From: Janthinobacterium agaricidamnosum NBRC 102515 = DSM 9628
Lineage (GTDB): Bacteria; Pseudomonadota; Gammaproteobacteria; Burkholderiales; Burkholderiaceae_D
Direction: 5' to 3'
Assembly (NCBI RefSeq): GCF_000723165.1
Contig: NZ_HG322949.1
Coordinates: 4,173,215 to 4,237,214 of the forward strand
Length of the DNA: 64,000 bases
Each line of letters begins with the position of its first letter. The stretch's first letter is position 1. Position numbers and translations under genes: made by a program. The notes under the pieces were generated by a model. The model saw nothing but the letters and a program-made list of their open reading frames with translations. It did not search any database and was not told the DNA's origin. Below are positions 1 to 7,924 of the stretch, piece by piece.

Positions 1-1644
1 ATGAACTCGCCATCGCTGCGGAACGTCAGCCAGAAATACCTGGACGGCTCGGGCAAGCTGCAAACGGACCAGCGCGACCTGGCCAATGGACGACACATTC
101 AATTTGGCAATGTGGGCGTGCAATTCGACGGCGACATCGGCGACTGGCGCCTGTCGGCCAAGGGCGGCTACACCAAGGGCCGCCTGGATTTCGACGCGTA
201 CTACTCGACCTCCAATCCGGCGGATGCGGCCACCTTCGCCAACAGCTTTAAAAAGGCCGCCAGCGCCGCCTTCGGCCCGGTCGACCATTTCGGCTACGCG
301 ATTGCCGGCAGCAATGGCGCCCAGGTCTACGATCCGGCCGGCGCCTCGGGCCTGGTGGTGCAGGGCCAGTACCGCGCCGCCAGCTCCAGCTTTTACTCGG
401 CGCAGAGCGACGTCAACCTGACCAGGAACTTCCAGACCGCCCATGGCAGCCATGACGTCAAGTTCGGCCTGTATACCAGCGCCTACGGCCAGACCAGCAA
501 GACGGTCTACAACGATATGCTGACCGAAGTCAGCGGCAAGCCGCGCACGCTCGACCTGATCGCCTATGCGGCCAACGGCGCCATCCTCGGTTCGGTGACC
601 GACAACGGCGTGCTGCACTACAGCTCGACCCTGAACCAGGGCGACAGCGACGCCAGGATGGGCGCATTCTATGTCAACGACACCTGGGAAGTGTTTGACG
701 GATTGCGGCTCGACGCCGGCGTGCGCGCGGAACACTATCGCTACAACGGCTATGCGCTGCTGACCACCCAGACCAACCTGGGCGATCCGAAGACGCTGGC
801 CGACGACACCACCCGCTCCTTCACCGGCCTGCGCCAGGATCACACCTATGGCACCAGCACCAAGAACTGGACCGCCGGCGCCAATTACGATTTGTCGGAA
901 AAGCTGGGCGCGTATGCCCGCGTGTCGCACCTGGAAGTGCCGCCGTCGCTGCAGGTCGCGGCGAGCGTCGACCCGCTGGTGCTGACCACCAAGGCCAACC
1001 AGTATGAAGTCGGCCTGAAGACCAAGGGCGACCGTTCCTATCTGTACGTGACCGCGTTTTACACGCAGTTCAATCCGCTCAATGCCTCGTTCACCGCCTT
1101 CAATCCGGTGACCGGACGCAATGACCAGACCGTGCCGTTCTTTGGCGAGGCCATCGTCAAGGGCGCCGAGTTCGACGGCGCCTGGTATCTGACGAACCGT
1201 TTTTACCTGAATGGCTCGCTGACGCTGCAAGATCCACAATACAAGAACTTCGTCAGCAGCGTCGGCGCCGATCCTTCGCAAGTGGTCGGCAACCAGATCA
1301 TCCGCGAACCCAAGATCTTCGGCAACATCCGCCCCAACTACAGTTTTAATGTCGGCGACAAGCAGGTGGACGTGTATGGCAGCTATTCCTACACCGGCAA
1401 GCGTTACGTCGATTTCTTTAACGCAACCGAACTGCCAGCCTACCATTCGATCGGCGCCGGCGTGACCGTCACGCATGGCGACTGGACCTTCCAGCTGGTC
1501 GGCGACAACCTGACCAATGCCAAGGGTTTAACTGAGGGCAATACGCGCACCGATACCTTGTCCGGCCAGGGCAGCCAGCAGGCGATTTACGGCCGTCCGG
1601 TATTTGGCCGCAGCGCGCGGCTGGTACTGAGCAAGGCGTGGTGA
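1..1644 (+). CDS. TonB-dependent receptor, C-terminal part (5' end outside window)
   Basis: This is the C-terminal beta-barrel of an outer-membrane TonB-dependent receptor, which would import a siderophore or other large ligand using TonB energy. The 547 visible residues show alternating amphipathic strands with many aromatic girdle residues, and repeated strand signatures such as GLRLDAGVRAEHYRY and NQYEVGLKTKG. The chain ends in LVLSKAW, the terminal aromatic residue typical of outer-membrane barrels. No signal peptide, TonB box or plug is seen, so the reading frame must begin upstream of the window; the ATG at position 1 is probably internal. The stop lies 4 bases before the next gene, suggesting a shared transcript. 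The ligand cannot be told from this part. Confidence 0.88.
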   Translation: MNSPSLRNVSQKYLDGSGKLQTDQRDLANGRHIQFGNVGVQFDGDIGDWRLSAKGGYTKGRLDFDAYYSTSNPADAATFANSFKKAASAAFGPVDHFGYAIAGSNGAQVYDPAGASGLVVQGQYRAASSSFYSAQSDVNLTRNFQTAHGSHDVKFGLYTSAYGQTSKTVYNDMLTEVSGKPRTLDLIAYAANGAILGSVTDNGVLHYSSTLNQGDSDARMGAFYVNDTWEVFDGLRLDAGVRAEHYRYNGYALLTTQTNLGDPKTLADDTTRSFTGLRQDHTYGTSTKNWTAGANYDLSEKLGAYARVSHLEVPPSLQVAASVDPLVLTTKANQYEVGLKTKGDRSYLYVTAFYTQFNPLNASFTAFNPVTGRNDQTVPFFGEAIVKGAEFDGAWYLTNRFYLNGSLTLQDPQYKNFVSSVGADPSQVVGNQIIREPKIFGNIRPNYSFNVGDKQVDVYGSYSYTGKRYVDFFNATELPAYHSIGAGVTVTHGDWTFQLVGDNLTNAKGLTEGNTRTDTLSGQGSQQAIYGRPVFGRSARLVLSKAW

Positions 1645-1648
1645 GCAG

Positions 1649-2818
1649 ATGATACGGTCGATCTTATTGGCGGCTGCCTTGCTGTCGATGGCGCAAGCGG
1701 GGCTAGCCGCGCCCGTGCATGACCTGCATTGGTCGCGGCTGGGGAACCAGCTGTTTCCCGCCTTGACGGACCTGGGGCTGGGCCGAGCCAACGCAAAACC
1801 GGATATGGCGTCCTTGAGCAGCCTGCTCGATAGCCGCACGGTCCGTATCGACGCCTGCCGGCATGTGCCGGGCTGCGTGCTGCACGCGGCGCTCTGGAGC
1901 GATGCCGAGATCGCTGGCCTGGCGTCATCGGCCGCCAGCCGCCCCGCAGCGGCATGGCGAAAAGGGGCGCTCGCCGACGATGGCGTACCAGCCCAGGTGG
2001 TGCGCGAGCTTCGCGGCCTCAACAGCATCATCCAGGTCTACGGCCTGGGACAGGCGCCACGTTATCCATTGATCGACGGCCCGCTCGAACCGGCCGGCGC
2101 AGCGCGATTTAATGATGACGTTGCCGATGCAATACTGTTGAGCGAGGCAAGCGCAAACGATCCCGCCGCCAGCCTCGATCCGAGCATCGGCCTGGCCTTG
2201 GCTTTGCTTGACGTCAATGACCGGAACGAGGCGGCGGACTTCGAACCGCTCGACGCACAATTCAATGCCGGGGCGCTGGCACTGGCCCATACGATAGACT
2301 GGAAGACATACCGTTACAGCGCCATCGTGGTACCGGGCATGGGGCCGGAGAACTTGTCGACGCCATTGAGCGCGCGCGGCAAACTCCGGGTGCGCCTGGC
2401 GGCCAGCCGCTTCCTGCAGGGCGAGGCGGCATTTGTGATGGTCAGCGGCGCCTCGGTGCATCCGAAAGGCAGCCGGTTCGTGGAAGCGGTGGAAATGCGC
2501 CGCGCGCTGATCGAGCGCTTCGGCATTCCCGCCAACCGCATCATTATCGAACCGTATGCGCGCCACACCACGACCAACCTGCGCAATGCCACGCGCAGGC
2601 TGCTGGCGCTGGGCGTGCCGCTGAACCGCGAGGCGCTGATCATTACCGATGCCGATCAGAGCAGCTATATCGACAGTGCGGAATTCAGCAAGCGCAACCA
2701 GCAGGAACTCGGCTACCAGCCGGGTGCGATAGGCGCCCGCCTGTCGCCGACCGAGCTGGTCTTCAAGCCGGACGCGTCGTCCGCGCGAATCGACCCGGCC
2801 GACCCGCTCGATCCGTAA
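1649..2818 (+). CDS. YdcF/SanA-like DUF218 protein with signal peptide
   Basis: A 389-residue exported protein with a signal peptide (residues 1-20, ending AGLAA) and a C-terminal DUF218 (ElyC/SanA/YdcF) domain at about residues 220-350. The recognisable parts are the opening strand IVVPGMGPE, the SGASVHPKG loop, and the late EPYARHTTTNLRNA segment that matches the family's conserved E-x-T-x-x-N pattern. DUF218 proteins are linked to envelope biogenesis but their reaction is not firmly known. It starts 4 bases after the TonB-dependent receptor stop, so the two are probably co-transcribed. This suggests a role with that receptor's substrate, which is inference only. A strong terminator follows. 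Confidence 0.78.
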   Translation: MIRSILLAAALLSMAQAGLAAPVHDLHWSRLGNQLFPALTDLGLGRANAKPDMASLSSLLDSRTVRIDACRHVPGCVLHAALWSDAEIAGLASSAASRPAAAWRKGALADDGVPAQVVRELRGLNSIIQVYGLGQAPRYPLIDGPLEPAGAARFNDDVADAILLSEASANDPAASLDPSIGLALALLDVNDRNEAADFEPLDAQFNAGALALAHTIDWKTYRYSAIVVPGMGPENLSTPLSARGKLRVRLAASRFLQGEAAFVMVSGASVHPKGSRFVEAVEMRRALIERFGIPANRIIIEPYARHTTTNLRNATRRLLALGVPLNREALIITDADQSSYIDSAEFSKRNQQELGYQPGAIGARLSPTELVFKPDASSARIDPADPLDP

Positions 2819-2850
2819 AACGCGGGCAGCTTCGCTGGCGATGTTCAAAA

Positions 2851-2886
2851 GGGGGAGGCGCGCAAGATTGCGCCTCCCCCTTATTT
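2851..2886 (+). terminator. intrinsic terminator after the DUF218 gene
   Basis: A perfect 11-bp stem (2851-2861 with 2870-2880, arms GGGGGAGGCGC and GCGCCTCCCCC) with an 8-base loop, followed by a T-rich TTATTT tract. It ends the receptor/DUF218 unit. Confidence 0.85.
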
Positions 2887-2991
2887 GATTATGCACCGGC
2901 ATTGAACTTATCCATCTGCATGGCGCCACCGGCGGCGCCACATACGGTATATTAATCGCCGAATTGCTATTTAATTTAGCGGAATCCTGCC

Positions 2992-3393
2992 ATGGCTTTA
3001 ATGATCATCGCGGTTTGCCTGATGTGCGTAGCGGCATGGCTGGGCGGCGCCGCGCCCACTCCGTATTGCCGCAGAACGTGCCAGGGGCGCGGCTGGCGCA
3101 AGACATTTCCCGAAGCATCGAAACAGCAAATCCGCGAATTCCTCGGGCTGTTTGCCCAAGCCTTCGCATTCCGCCACGCCGGCCAATTGCAGTTCCGCCC
3201 GGACGATACGCTGCTGCAGATTTACCGCACCGTGCATCCCGGCCGCCGGATACCGGACGCGCTGGAACTCGACACCCTGGCGTGCAACTTGAAACGCCGT
3301 TATGCGCTGGACCTGGGCGCCCTCTGGAACGAACACTTGACGCTGGGAGAGTTGTTCGGCCGCTCGCTGGCCGCCAGGGCGTCAGCAAGATAG
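2992..3393 (+). CDS. small membrane-anchored protein of unknown function
   Basis: A 133-residue protein that I do not recognise. It opens with a hydrophobic segment (residues 2-20, ALMIIAVCLMCVAAWLGGA) that could be a membrane anchor or uncleaved signal. The rest looks like a small helical cytoplasmic domain: a helix at about 42-62, then LQFRPDDTLLQIYRTVHPG, and a C-terminal LTLGELFGRSLAARA helix. The pattern of a short helix bundle with a DELDTL/LTLGELF ending is loosely reminiscent of acyl-carrier-like folds, but no DSL phosphopantetheine motif is present. The gene stands alone between a terminator and an AT-rich gap. No strong ribosome binding site is seen. Confidence 0.55.
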   Translation: MALMIIAVCLMCVAAWLGGAAPTPYCRRTCQGRGWRKTFPEASKQQIREFLGLFAQAFAFRHAGQLQFRPDDTLLQIYRTVHPGRRIPDALELDTLACNLKRRYALDLGALWNEHLTLGELFGRSLAARASAR

Positions 3394-3714
3394 GCACGCC
3401 GCCTGGCATGAATGACTGGACGATGCCTTTCTAAATATCCCATGGAAACCATTTTTTAGTTAATAATAATTTCCAACAAAATTATTTAATATTGGAAATA
3501 CTCCGCCTATTTTCCATTTTTCACATAAACATATGATTTAATATTCGTAGCCTTATTTCACCATTATCCAAATCATCCTGTACAGTGCCCGGATTTAGTC
3601 GCTTGATTTGCGCATCATTGTCGATTTACTGAAAACACCTGCAAAACGCTATTCACATCCAATAGCGGCATCAGCATGTTGACGTTTTTCGGATAAATCA
3701 AAATAAGGGCCCTC
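3394..3714 (+). promoter_or_regulatory. AT-rich intergenic region upstream of the cystine symporter gene
   Basis: This 321-base gap is far richer in A and T than its surroundings. It contains an inverted repeat (ATTTCCAA at 3469-3476 and its complement at 3492-3499, 15-base spacer), which may be an operator. No gene is seen. It very likely carries the promoter of the cystine symporter gene; an AAGGG ribosome binding site lies just before its start. Exact promoter elements cannot be assigned. Confidence 0.45.
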
Positions 3715-5112
3715 ATGGAAATCAACCTCATCATCAACCTGGCCGTCGCGCTGGCCGTCTGCGGCTGGCTGTACCGCCTGCAAAGCCGCCATGCGTCGTT
3801 CACGGTGCGCGTCTTTACCGGCATGGGCCTGGGTATCGCGCTGGGCGCGGCGCTGCAATTCTTCTACGGCGCCAGCTCGCCGGTAGTGGCCGGCACCAAC
3901 CAATACCTCGGCATCGTCGGCAGCGGCTACGTCAAGCTGCTGCAAATGATCGTGATGCCGCTGATTATGATTTCGATCATTGCGGCGATCCTCAAATTGA
4001 AGGGCGCCAGTTCGCTCGGCAAAATCAGCGCGCTGACCATCGGTACGCTGATGGTGACCACCATGATCGCGGCCGGCATCGGCATCCTGATGGCCAGGCT
4101 GTTCGGCCTGACCGCCGTCGGGCTGACGTCCAGCGCCGCCGAAGTGGCGCGCGGCCTGTACCTGCAAGGCTCGGTGAGCGCGGCCAAGGCGATTTCGCTG
4201 CCGGGCATGCTGATCAGCTTCATCCCGGCCAATCCCTTCCTCGACATGACCGGCGCGCGCAAGACGTCCACCATCGCGGTGGTGATCTTTTCGATTTTCG
4301 TCGGCATTTCGGCGACCGGCATCGCCGCCAAAAAACCGGAAATCTTCGCGTCCTTCGAACACTTCATCAAGGTAACGCACGCCATCGTGATGCGCATGGT
4401 GACGCTGGTCTTGCGCCTGACGCCATACGGCGTGTTCGCGCTGATGACGCAAGTGGTGGCCGAATCGAGCTACACCGACATCCTGAACCTGATCAGCTTC
4501 GTGGTGGCGTCGTATGGCGCGCTGCTGCTGATGTTCGGGGTTCACCTGGCCATCATTTCCGGCGTCGGCCTGAGCCCGGTGCGCTACGTCAGGAAAATCT
4601 TCCCGGTGCTGGCCTTCGCGTTCACCTCGCGCAGCAGCGCCGGCGCGATTCCGATGAGCGTGCAAACCCAGACCCGGCGCCTGGGCACGCCGGAAGGCAT
4701 CGCCAACTTCGCCGCGTCGTTCGGCGCCACCATCGGCCAGAACGGCTGCGCCGGCATTTATCCGGCCATGCTGGCGGTCATGATCGCGCCGACCGTCGGC
4801 ATCGATCCCTTTACCTTGAGTTTCATCCTGCCGTTGATCGCCATCATCACCATCGGTTCGGTCGGCGTGGCCGGCGTCGGCGGCGGCGCGACCTTTGCCG
4901 CGCTGATCGTGTTGTCGGCGATGGACTTGCCGGTGGCGCTGGCCGGCCTGCTGATTTCGATCGAACCGCTGATCGACATGGGCCGCACCGCCCTCAACGT
5001 CAGCGGTTCGATCACCGCCGGCACGCTGACCAGCCGGGTGATGGGCGAAACCGACCTGGCCGTGTATGACAGCAACGCGGTGAGCGACCTGGACCAGGCC
5101 GAATTCGCCTGA
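3715..5112 (+). CDS. tcyP: L-cystine/dicarboxylate:cation symporter, TcyP (YdjN) type
   Basis: A 465-residue inner-membrane carrier of the dicarboxylate/amino acid:cation symporter family, close to the 463 residues of E. coli YdjN/TcyP, which imports L-cystine. About eight membrane segments are visible plus two re-entrant regions: the serine-rich FTSRSSAGAIPMSVQTQTRR hairpin near residues 302-321, and the late NVSGSITAGTLTSR segment. The core GSGYVKLLQMIVMPLIMISI, near residues 69-90, is characteristic of the family. It is preceded by an AT-rich promoter region and an AAGGG ribosome binding site and is probably monocistronic. A dicarboxylate substrate cannot be fully excluded from sequence alone. 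Confidence 0.85.
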   Translation: MEINLIINLAVALAVCGWLYRLQSRHASFTVRVFTGMGLGIALGAALQFFYGASSPVVAGTNQYLGIVGSGYVKLLQMIVMPLIMISIIAAILKLKGASSLGKISALTIGTLMVTTMIAAGIGILMARLFGLTAVGLTSSAAEVARGLYLQGSVSAAKAISLPGMLISFIPANPFLDMTGARKTSTIAVVIFSIFVGISATGIAAKKPEIFASFEHFIKVTHAIVMRMVTLVLRLTPYGVFALMTQVVAESSYTDILNLISFVVASYGALLLMFGVHLAIISGVGLSPVRYVRKIFPVLAFAFTSRSSAGAIPMSVQTQTRRLGTPEGIANFAASFGATIGQNGCAGIYPAMLAVMIAPTVGIDPFTLSFILPLIAIITIGSVGVAGVGGGATFAALIVLSAMDLPVALAGLLISIEPLIDMGRTALNVSGSITAGTLTSRVMGETDLAVYDSNAVSDLDQAEFA

Positions 5113-5132
5113 TCCCGCCAACGTTGCAGTGC

Positions 5133-5156
5133 GCGCCGGACAGCCCTGTCCGGCGC
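5133..5156 (+). terminator. GC-rich hairpin after the cystine symporter gene
   Basis: A perfect 10-bp stem (5133-5142 with 5147-5156, arms GCGCCGGACA and TGTCCGGCGC) and a 4-base loop start 21 bases after the stop codon. There is no T tract, so it may protect the mRNA 3' end or act as a weak terminator. Confidence 0.4.
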
Positions 5157-5346
5157 CGGTATCCCCCCATCGTTTGCGCTGCATCAAGCAGCCCTTCCCG
5201 TTCTGCCGAATATCGTTCAAATCCCGAAAAACGCCGAACCAGCGGCGTCATCCCCAGTCTAATTTTTTGCCAGCCGCATCAGCGCTGTTCAAGACGACGG
5301 TAATAACGACGGCAATGGCAACGACAACGATAGGGGAAGCGACGTT

Positions 5347-6322
5347 ATGGCGTTTAATTTGTACGATTCCAAAGGTTGTCCGCTGGAACAGCAGCATTTC
5401 ACGTGGCGCGAGCTGGTGCAGCAGCCGATCAGCAAGCTCGACGACGACGCCTATACCCGCGTGCGCATCATCCTGATGAACAGCATCGAGCATGCGGCGC
5501 TGCGCTTCCAGCACATGGCCAGCCGTTTGTCGGGCGATTTGCAACTGGTGCTGGCGCGCATCCGCCGCGTCGAACAGCAACAGGCGGTCATGACCGGCTG
5601 GCTGCTGGGCGCCGACCACTCGCCGCTGGAAACCACCATCGCCAACGAACAGGCCGCCATCGGAGTGACGGCGGCGCTGGCGCAACAGGAACCGGACGCC
5701 GCGCTGGCCCAATCCTGCCGCCATACGCTGCTGGAAAACGTCGATCACCTGTACCGCTATTCGGCGCTGCTCGACCGGCTGGAAGGCAAGGACGCCAACA
5801 ACATTCTGCAAAGCTATACCGACATCCTGCCCGGCCGGCCGACCCGCGAACAGCACCGCGCGCCGCACGACGACTTGCGCCCGCCGTACCAGCGCGACAC
5901 GGCGCGGCCGGCCACCAAGCTGCATGTGCTGATCCTGAACGCGCTGGCGCAGCGCAGCCGCGATTCACAGTTGCGTGGAGCAAGAAAGCAACCACCATAT
6001 GAAAGCCATCTGGGAACGTTTCCTCGATTACGAACTGGGCCATTTCCACCTGGTCAGCACGCTGTATGCTCGGCATGAACAGCGCGATCCGGCGCTGCTG
6101 ATGCCGCCCGAACTGCCGGCGCCGCTGCCCTTCCGCAGCCAGCGCACATTCATCCGCCAGGTACTGGCGCAGGAACTCGGCTTGCCGGCCCGCGCCCATG
6201 CCGCGTCGGACGCCTACCGCGCGCAGATGAACCGCGACGGTTCGCCCAGCGATTGCGTGGCCGCCGGCTACGCCTGGGTGCCCGGCACCGAATTGAACCG
6301 CACGCTGATCGCCATCGACTGA
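5347..6322 (+). pseudogene. ferritin-like protein gene broken by a frameshift near 5974
   Basis: Two overlapping frames make up one ferritin-like protein. The first (from ATG 5347) encodes helices such as RVRIILMNSIEHAALRFQHM and a VLILNALAQRSRDSQL segment. After that its reading turns into unstructured, arginine/proline-rich sequence ending at 6078. The second frame continues with VEQESNHHMKAIWERFLDYE and FHLVSTLYARHEQRD to the stop at 6322, with normal coding character. The switch lies at about 5970-5976, where CAG TTG C is followed directly by GTG GAG CAA. A small deletion of 3n+2 or insertion of 3n+1 bases would explain it. Ferritin-like/rubrerythrin proteins bind di-iron or handle redox stress. 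A second, intact ferritin-like gene follows 27 bases later. Sequencing error or recoding remain possible. Confidence 0.7.
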
Positions 6323-6349
6323 TATCGGTACACTGAAAAGGGAGACAAG

Positions 6350-7165
6350 ATGACATCAAGCGACGCAGCCGGCATCAACCGCACCGGCATCCACATGTCG
6401 CCGCTGGACAGCCGCGCGATGCAGCATGCCGACGGCGCCGCCGGACAAGCGTATTTCAACGATGCCGGCAGCAGCGCCTTGCGCACCGGCTACATCGTCG
6501 GCGCCGACCGGCTCGGCTCGGTACCGCTGCCGGTGGCCAGGCGCGCGGCGGCGCAAGCCGGCGGCAGGCCGGACGGCACGCCGCTCGTCAAGGATCACCG
6601 TCAAGGCGGCCGGCAGGCGGGCCGGCAAGCGAACCGGCAAGATATGCTGCTCGACAAGCTCGGCGAACGGCTGGCGTTCGAACGCACCGCCACCCGCCTG
6701 TACGATGCGCTGATCACCAAGTGCGTAGCGATGTCCGACAGCTCCATCGGCATGACGGTCGAGGATTTGCGCGACATCCGCGACGACGAGGCGCGCCATT
6801 TCCTGACGGCGGCGCGGGCCATCGAATCGCTGGGCGGCGACGCCACCGCGCAAACCCCGAGCGCGGACATGGTCGGTCTCGAAGCGATGGGACTGGTGCA
6901 GGTGCTGGCCGATCCGCGCACCACCATCGCCCAGTCGCTGCACGCGATCCTGACCGCCGAACTGGCCGACCACGTGGGTTGGGAAGCGTTGATCGCACTG
7001 GCTTCCGAACATGGGCAAATGGACATGATCAACGATTTCAGCGTGGCGCTGGATGAAGAATTGGGTCATTTGCTGCTGGTGCAAGGCTGGTATGAAGTCG
7101 CCATCGGCCTGCCTTCGGCGGCGGCGCCGAACAGCGATGCATTACCGGCGCTGGCGCCCGACTGA
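6350..7165 (+). CDS. ferritin-like domain protein
   Basis: A 271-residue protein with a poorly conserved, glycine/arginine-rich N-terminal 95 residues and a ferritin-like four-helix bundle after about residue 98. Carboxylate/histidine pairs in register for metal binding are visible: ERTATRLYDAL, DIRDDEARHFLTAARAIE, LTAELADHVGWEALI and ALDEELGHLLLVQGWYE. The E-x-x-H pairs (DDEARH, EELGH) fit a di-iron or manganese site. It begins after a good AAGGGAG ribosome binding site, 27 bases downstream of the broken ferritin-like gene, so the two were probably an operon. Whether it stores iron, scavenges peroxide, or has another role is not shown. Confidence 0.72.
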   Translation: MTSSDAAGINRTGIHMSPLDSRAMQHADGAAGQAYFNDAGSSALRTGYIVGADRLGSVPLPVARRAAAQAGGRPDGTPLVKDHRQGGRQAGRQANRQDMLLDKLGERLAFERTATRLYDALITKCVAMSDSSIGMTVEDLRDIRDDEARHFLTAARAIESLGGDATAQTPSADMVGLEAMGLVQVLADPRTTIAQSLHAILTAELADHVGWEALIALASEHGQMDMINDFSVALDEELGHLLLVQGWYEVAIGLPSAAAPNSDALPALAPD

Positions 7166-7254
7166 GACCGCCGCATGCAGACAAAGTATCACCTGGCACC
7201 CTGGATCGAATTCTCACACCGCAGCAGATACATGCACCCCGCAGCATCCTCCCC

Positions 7255-7292
7255 CTAAGCAAGCGAGGCAATCGCTAAGCAAGCCAGGCAAT
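7255..7292. repeat. 18-bp near-perfect tandem repeat
   Basis: The unit ctaagcaagcSaggcaat occurs twice (7255-7272 and 7275-7292), differing at one base, in the leader just upstream of the lipoprotein gene. Its function is unknown. Confidence 0.6.
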
Positions 7293-7319
7293 ATTACCCA
7301 CACCAAGAAAGGAAGCATC

Positions 7320-7676
7320 ATGATAACAATCTCGAATGCGTCGAAAATCATCCTGGCCGCGGCACTGCTGAGCGCAATGCTGGGCGGTTGCCGCAAACAG
7401 AATACCGAACAGACCACCGCACCCGGCACCACCGCAACGCCGCCGGCCGACACCACCACGCCAGGCACCGGCAGCGGCACCAGCGGCACCGGCGGTGCAA
7501 CGGGCACAGGCACGCCACCGGACAATAGCGCCACGCCGGGGACTACGCCCGGTACCACGCCAGGCACGACACCCGGCGCCATTCCCGGCACCACGCCGCC
7601 CGGCAGCACCAATCCGGACGGCACGCCCGCCACGCCACCTGGCGGCACGACGACGCCACCACCACCCAGCCGCTGA
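7320..7676 (+). CDS. small Pro/Thr/Gly-rich lipoprotein
   Basis: A 118-residue predicted lipoprotein. The signal peptide ends with the lipobox LGGC (Cys24). The mature part is almost wholly low-complexity Pro, Thr and Gly, including repeats of PGTT (about residues 80-90) and TPPGG-type runs. No folded domain is visible; it could act as a flexible envelope spacer. The chosen ATG follows AAGGAAGCATC, a good ribosome binding site. The frame stays open further upstream, but that stretch is intergenic in character. A terminator lies 115 bases downstream, so it is probably a single-gene unit. Function is unknown. Confidence 0.7.
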   Translation: MITISNASKIILAAALLSAMLGGCRKQNTEQTTAPGTTATPPADTTTPGTGSGTSGTGGATGTGTPPDNSATPGTTPGTTPGTTPGAIPGTTPPGSTNPDGTPATPPGGTTTPPPPSR

Positions 7677-7790
7677 ATGCGCATTGCCGGCCGGTTCAGA
7701 TGAAGTCTGGCTGCTTTGCCCGGGCGAAAAACCATCAAAGCTGAACCGTTCTCGATGCGCCGGATGGTTCAGTGTTGCATGCAGCCAAGG

Positions 7791-7824
7791 GCTGAGTCCT
7801 GCATGGCACCGGACTCAGCTTTTT
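7791..7824 (+). terminator. intrinsic terminator after the lipoprotein gene
   Basis: A 9-bp stem (GCTGAGTCC at 7791-7799 with GGACTCAGC at 7811-7819) is followed by five T residues at 7820-7824. Confidence 0.8.
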
Positions 7825-7842
7825 AGCATCCGGCCTGTCCAT

Positions 7843-7879
7843 CAAAAAACCCCACAAGTCGGCGGGCAACTTGTGGGGT
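7843..7879 (-). terminator. intrinsic terminator of the RND efflux operon
   Basis: An 11-bp perfect stem (7849-7859 with 7869-7879, arms ACCCCACAAGT and ACTTGTGGGGT) lies below the RND gene stop. On the minus strand it is followed by a run of six T residues (7848-7843). Confidence 0.85.
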
Positions 7880-7924
7880 GTGCGTTTGTGTGCTTGGCAG
7901 TCAAGCACCGACTCCGTGACGCGC

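Noticed and set aside
3649..5220. 523-codon open frame on the minus strand opposite the cystine symporter
   Set aside because: Low-complexity Arg/His/Asp/Gln reading; antisense shadow.
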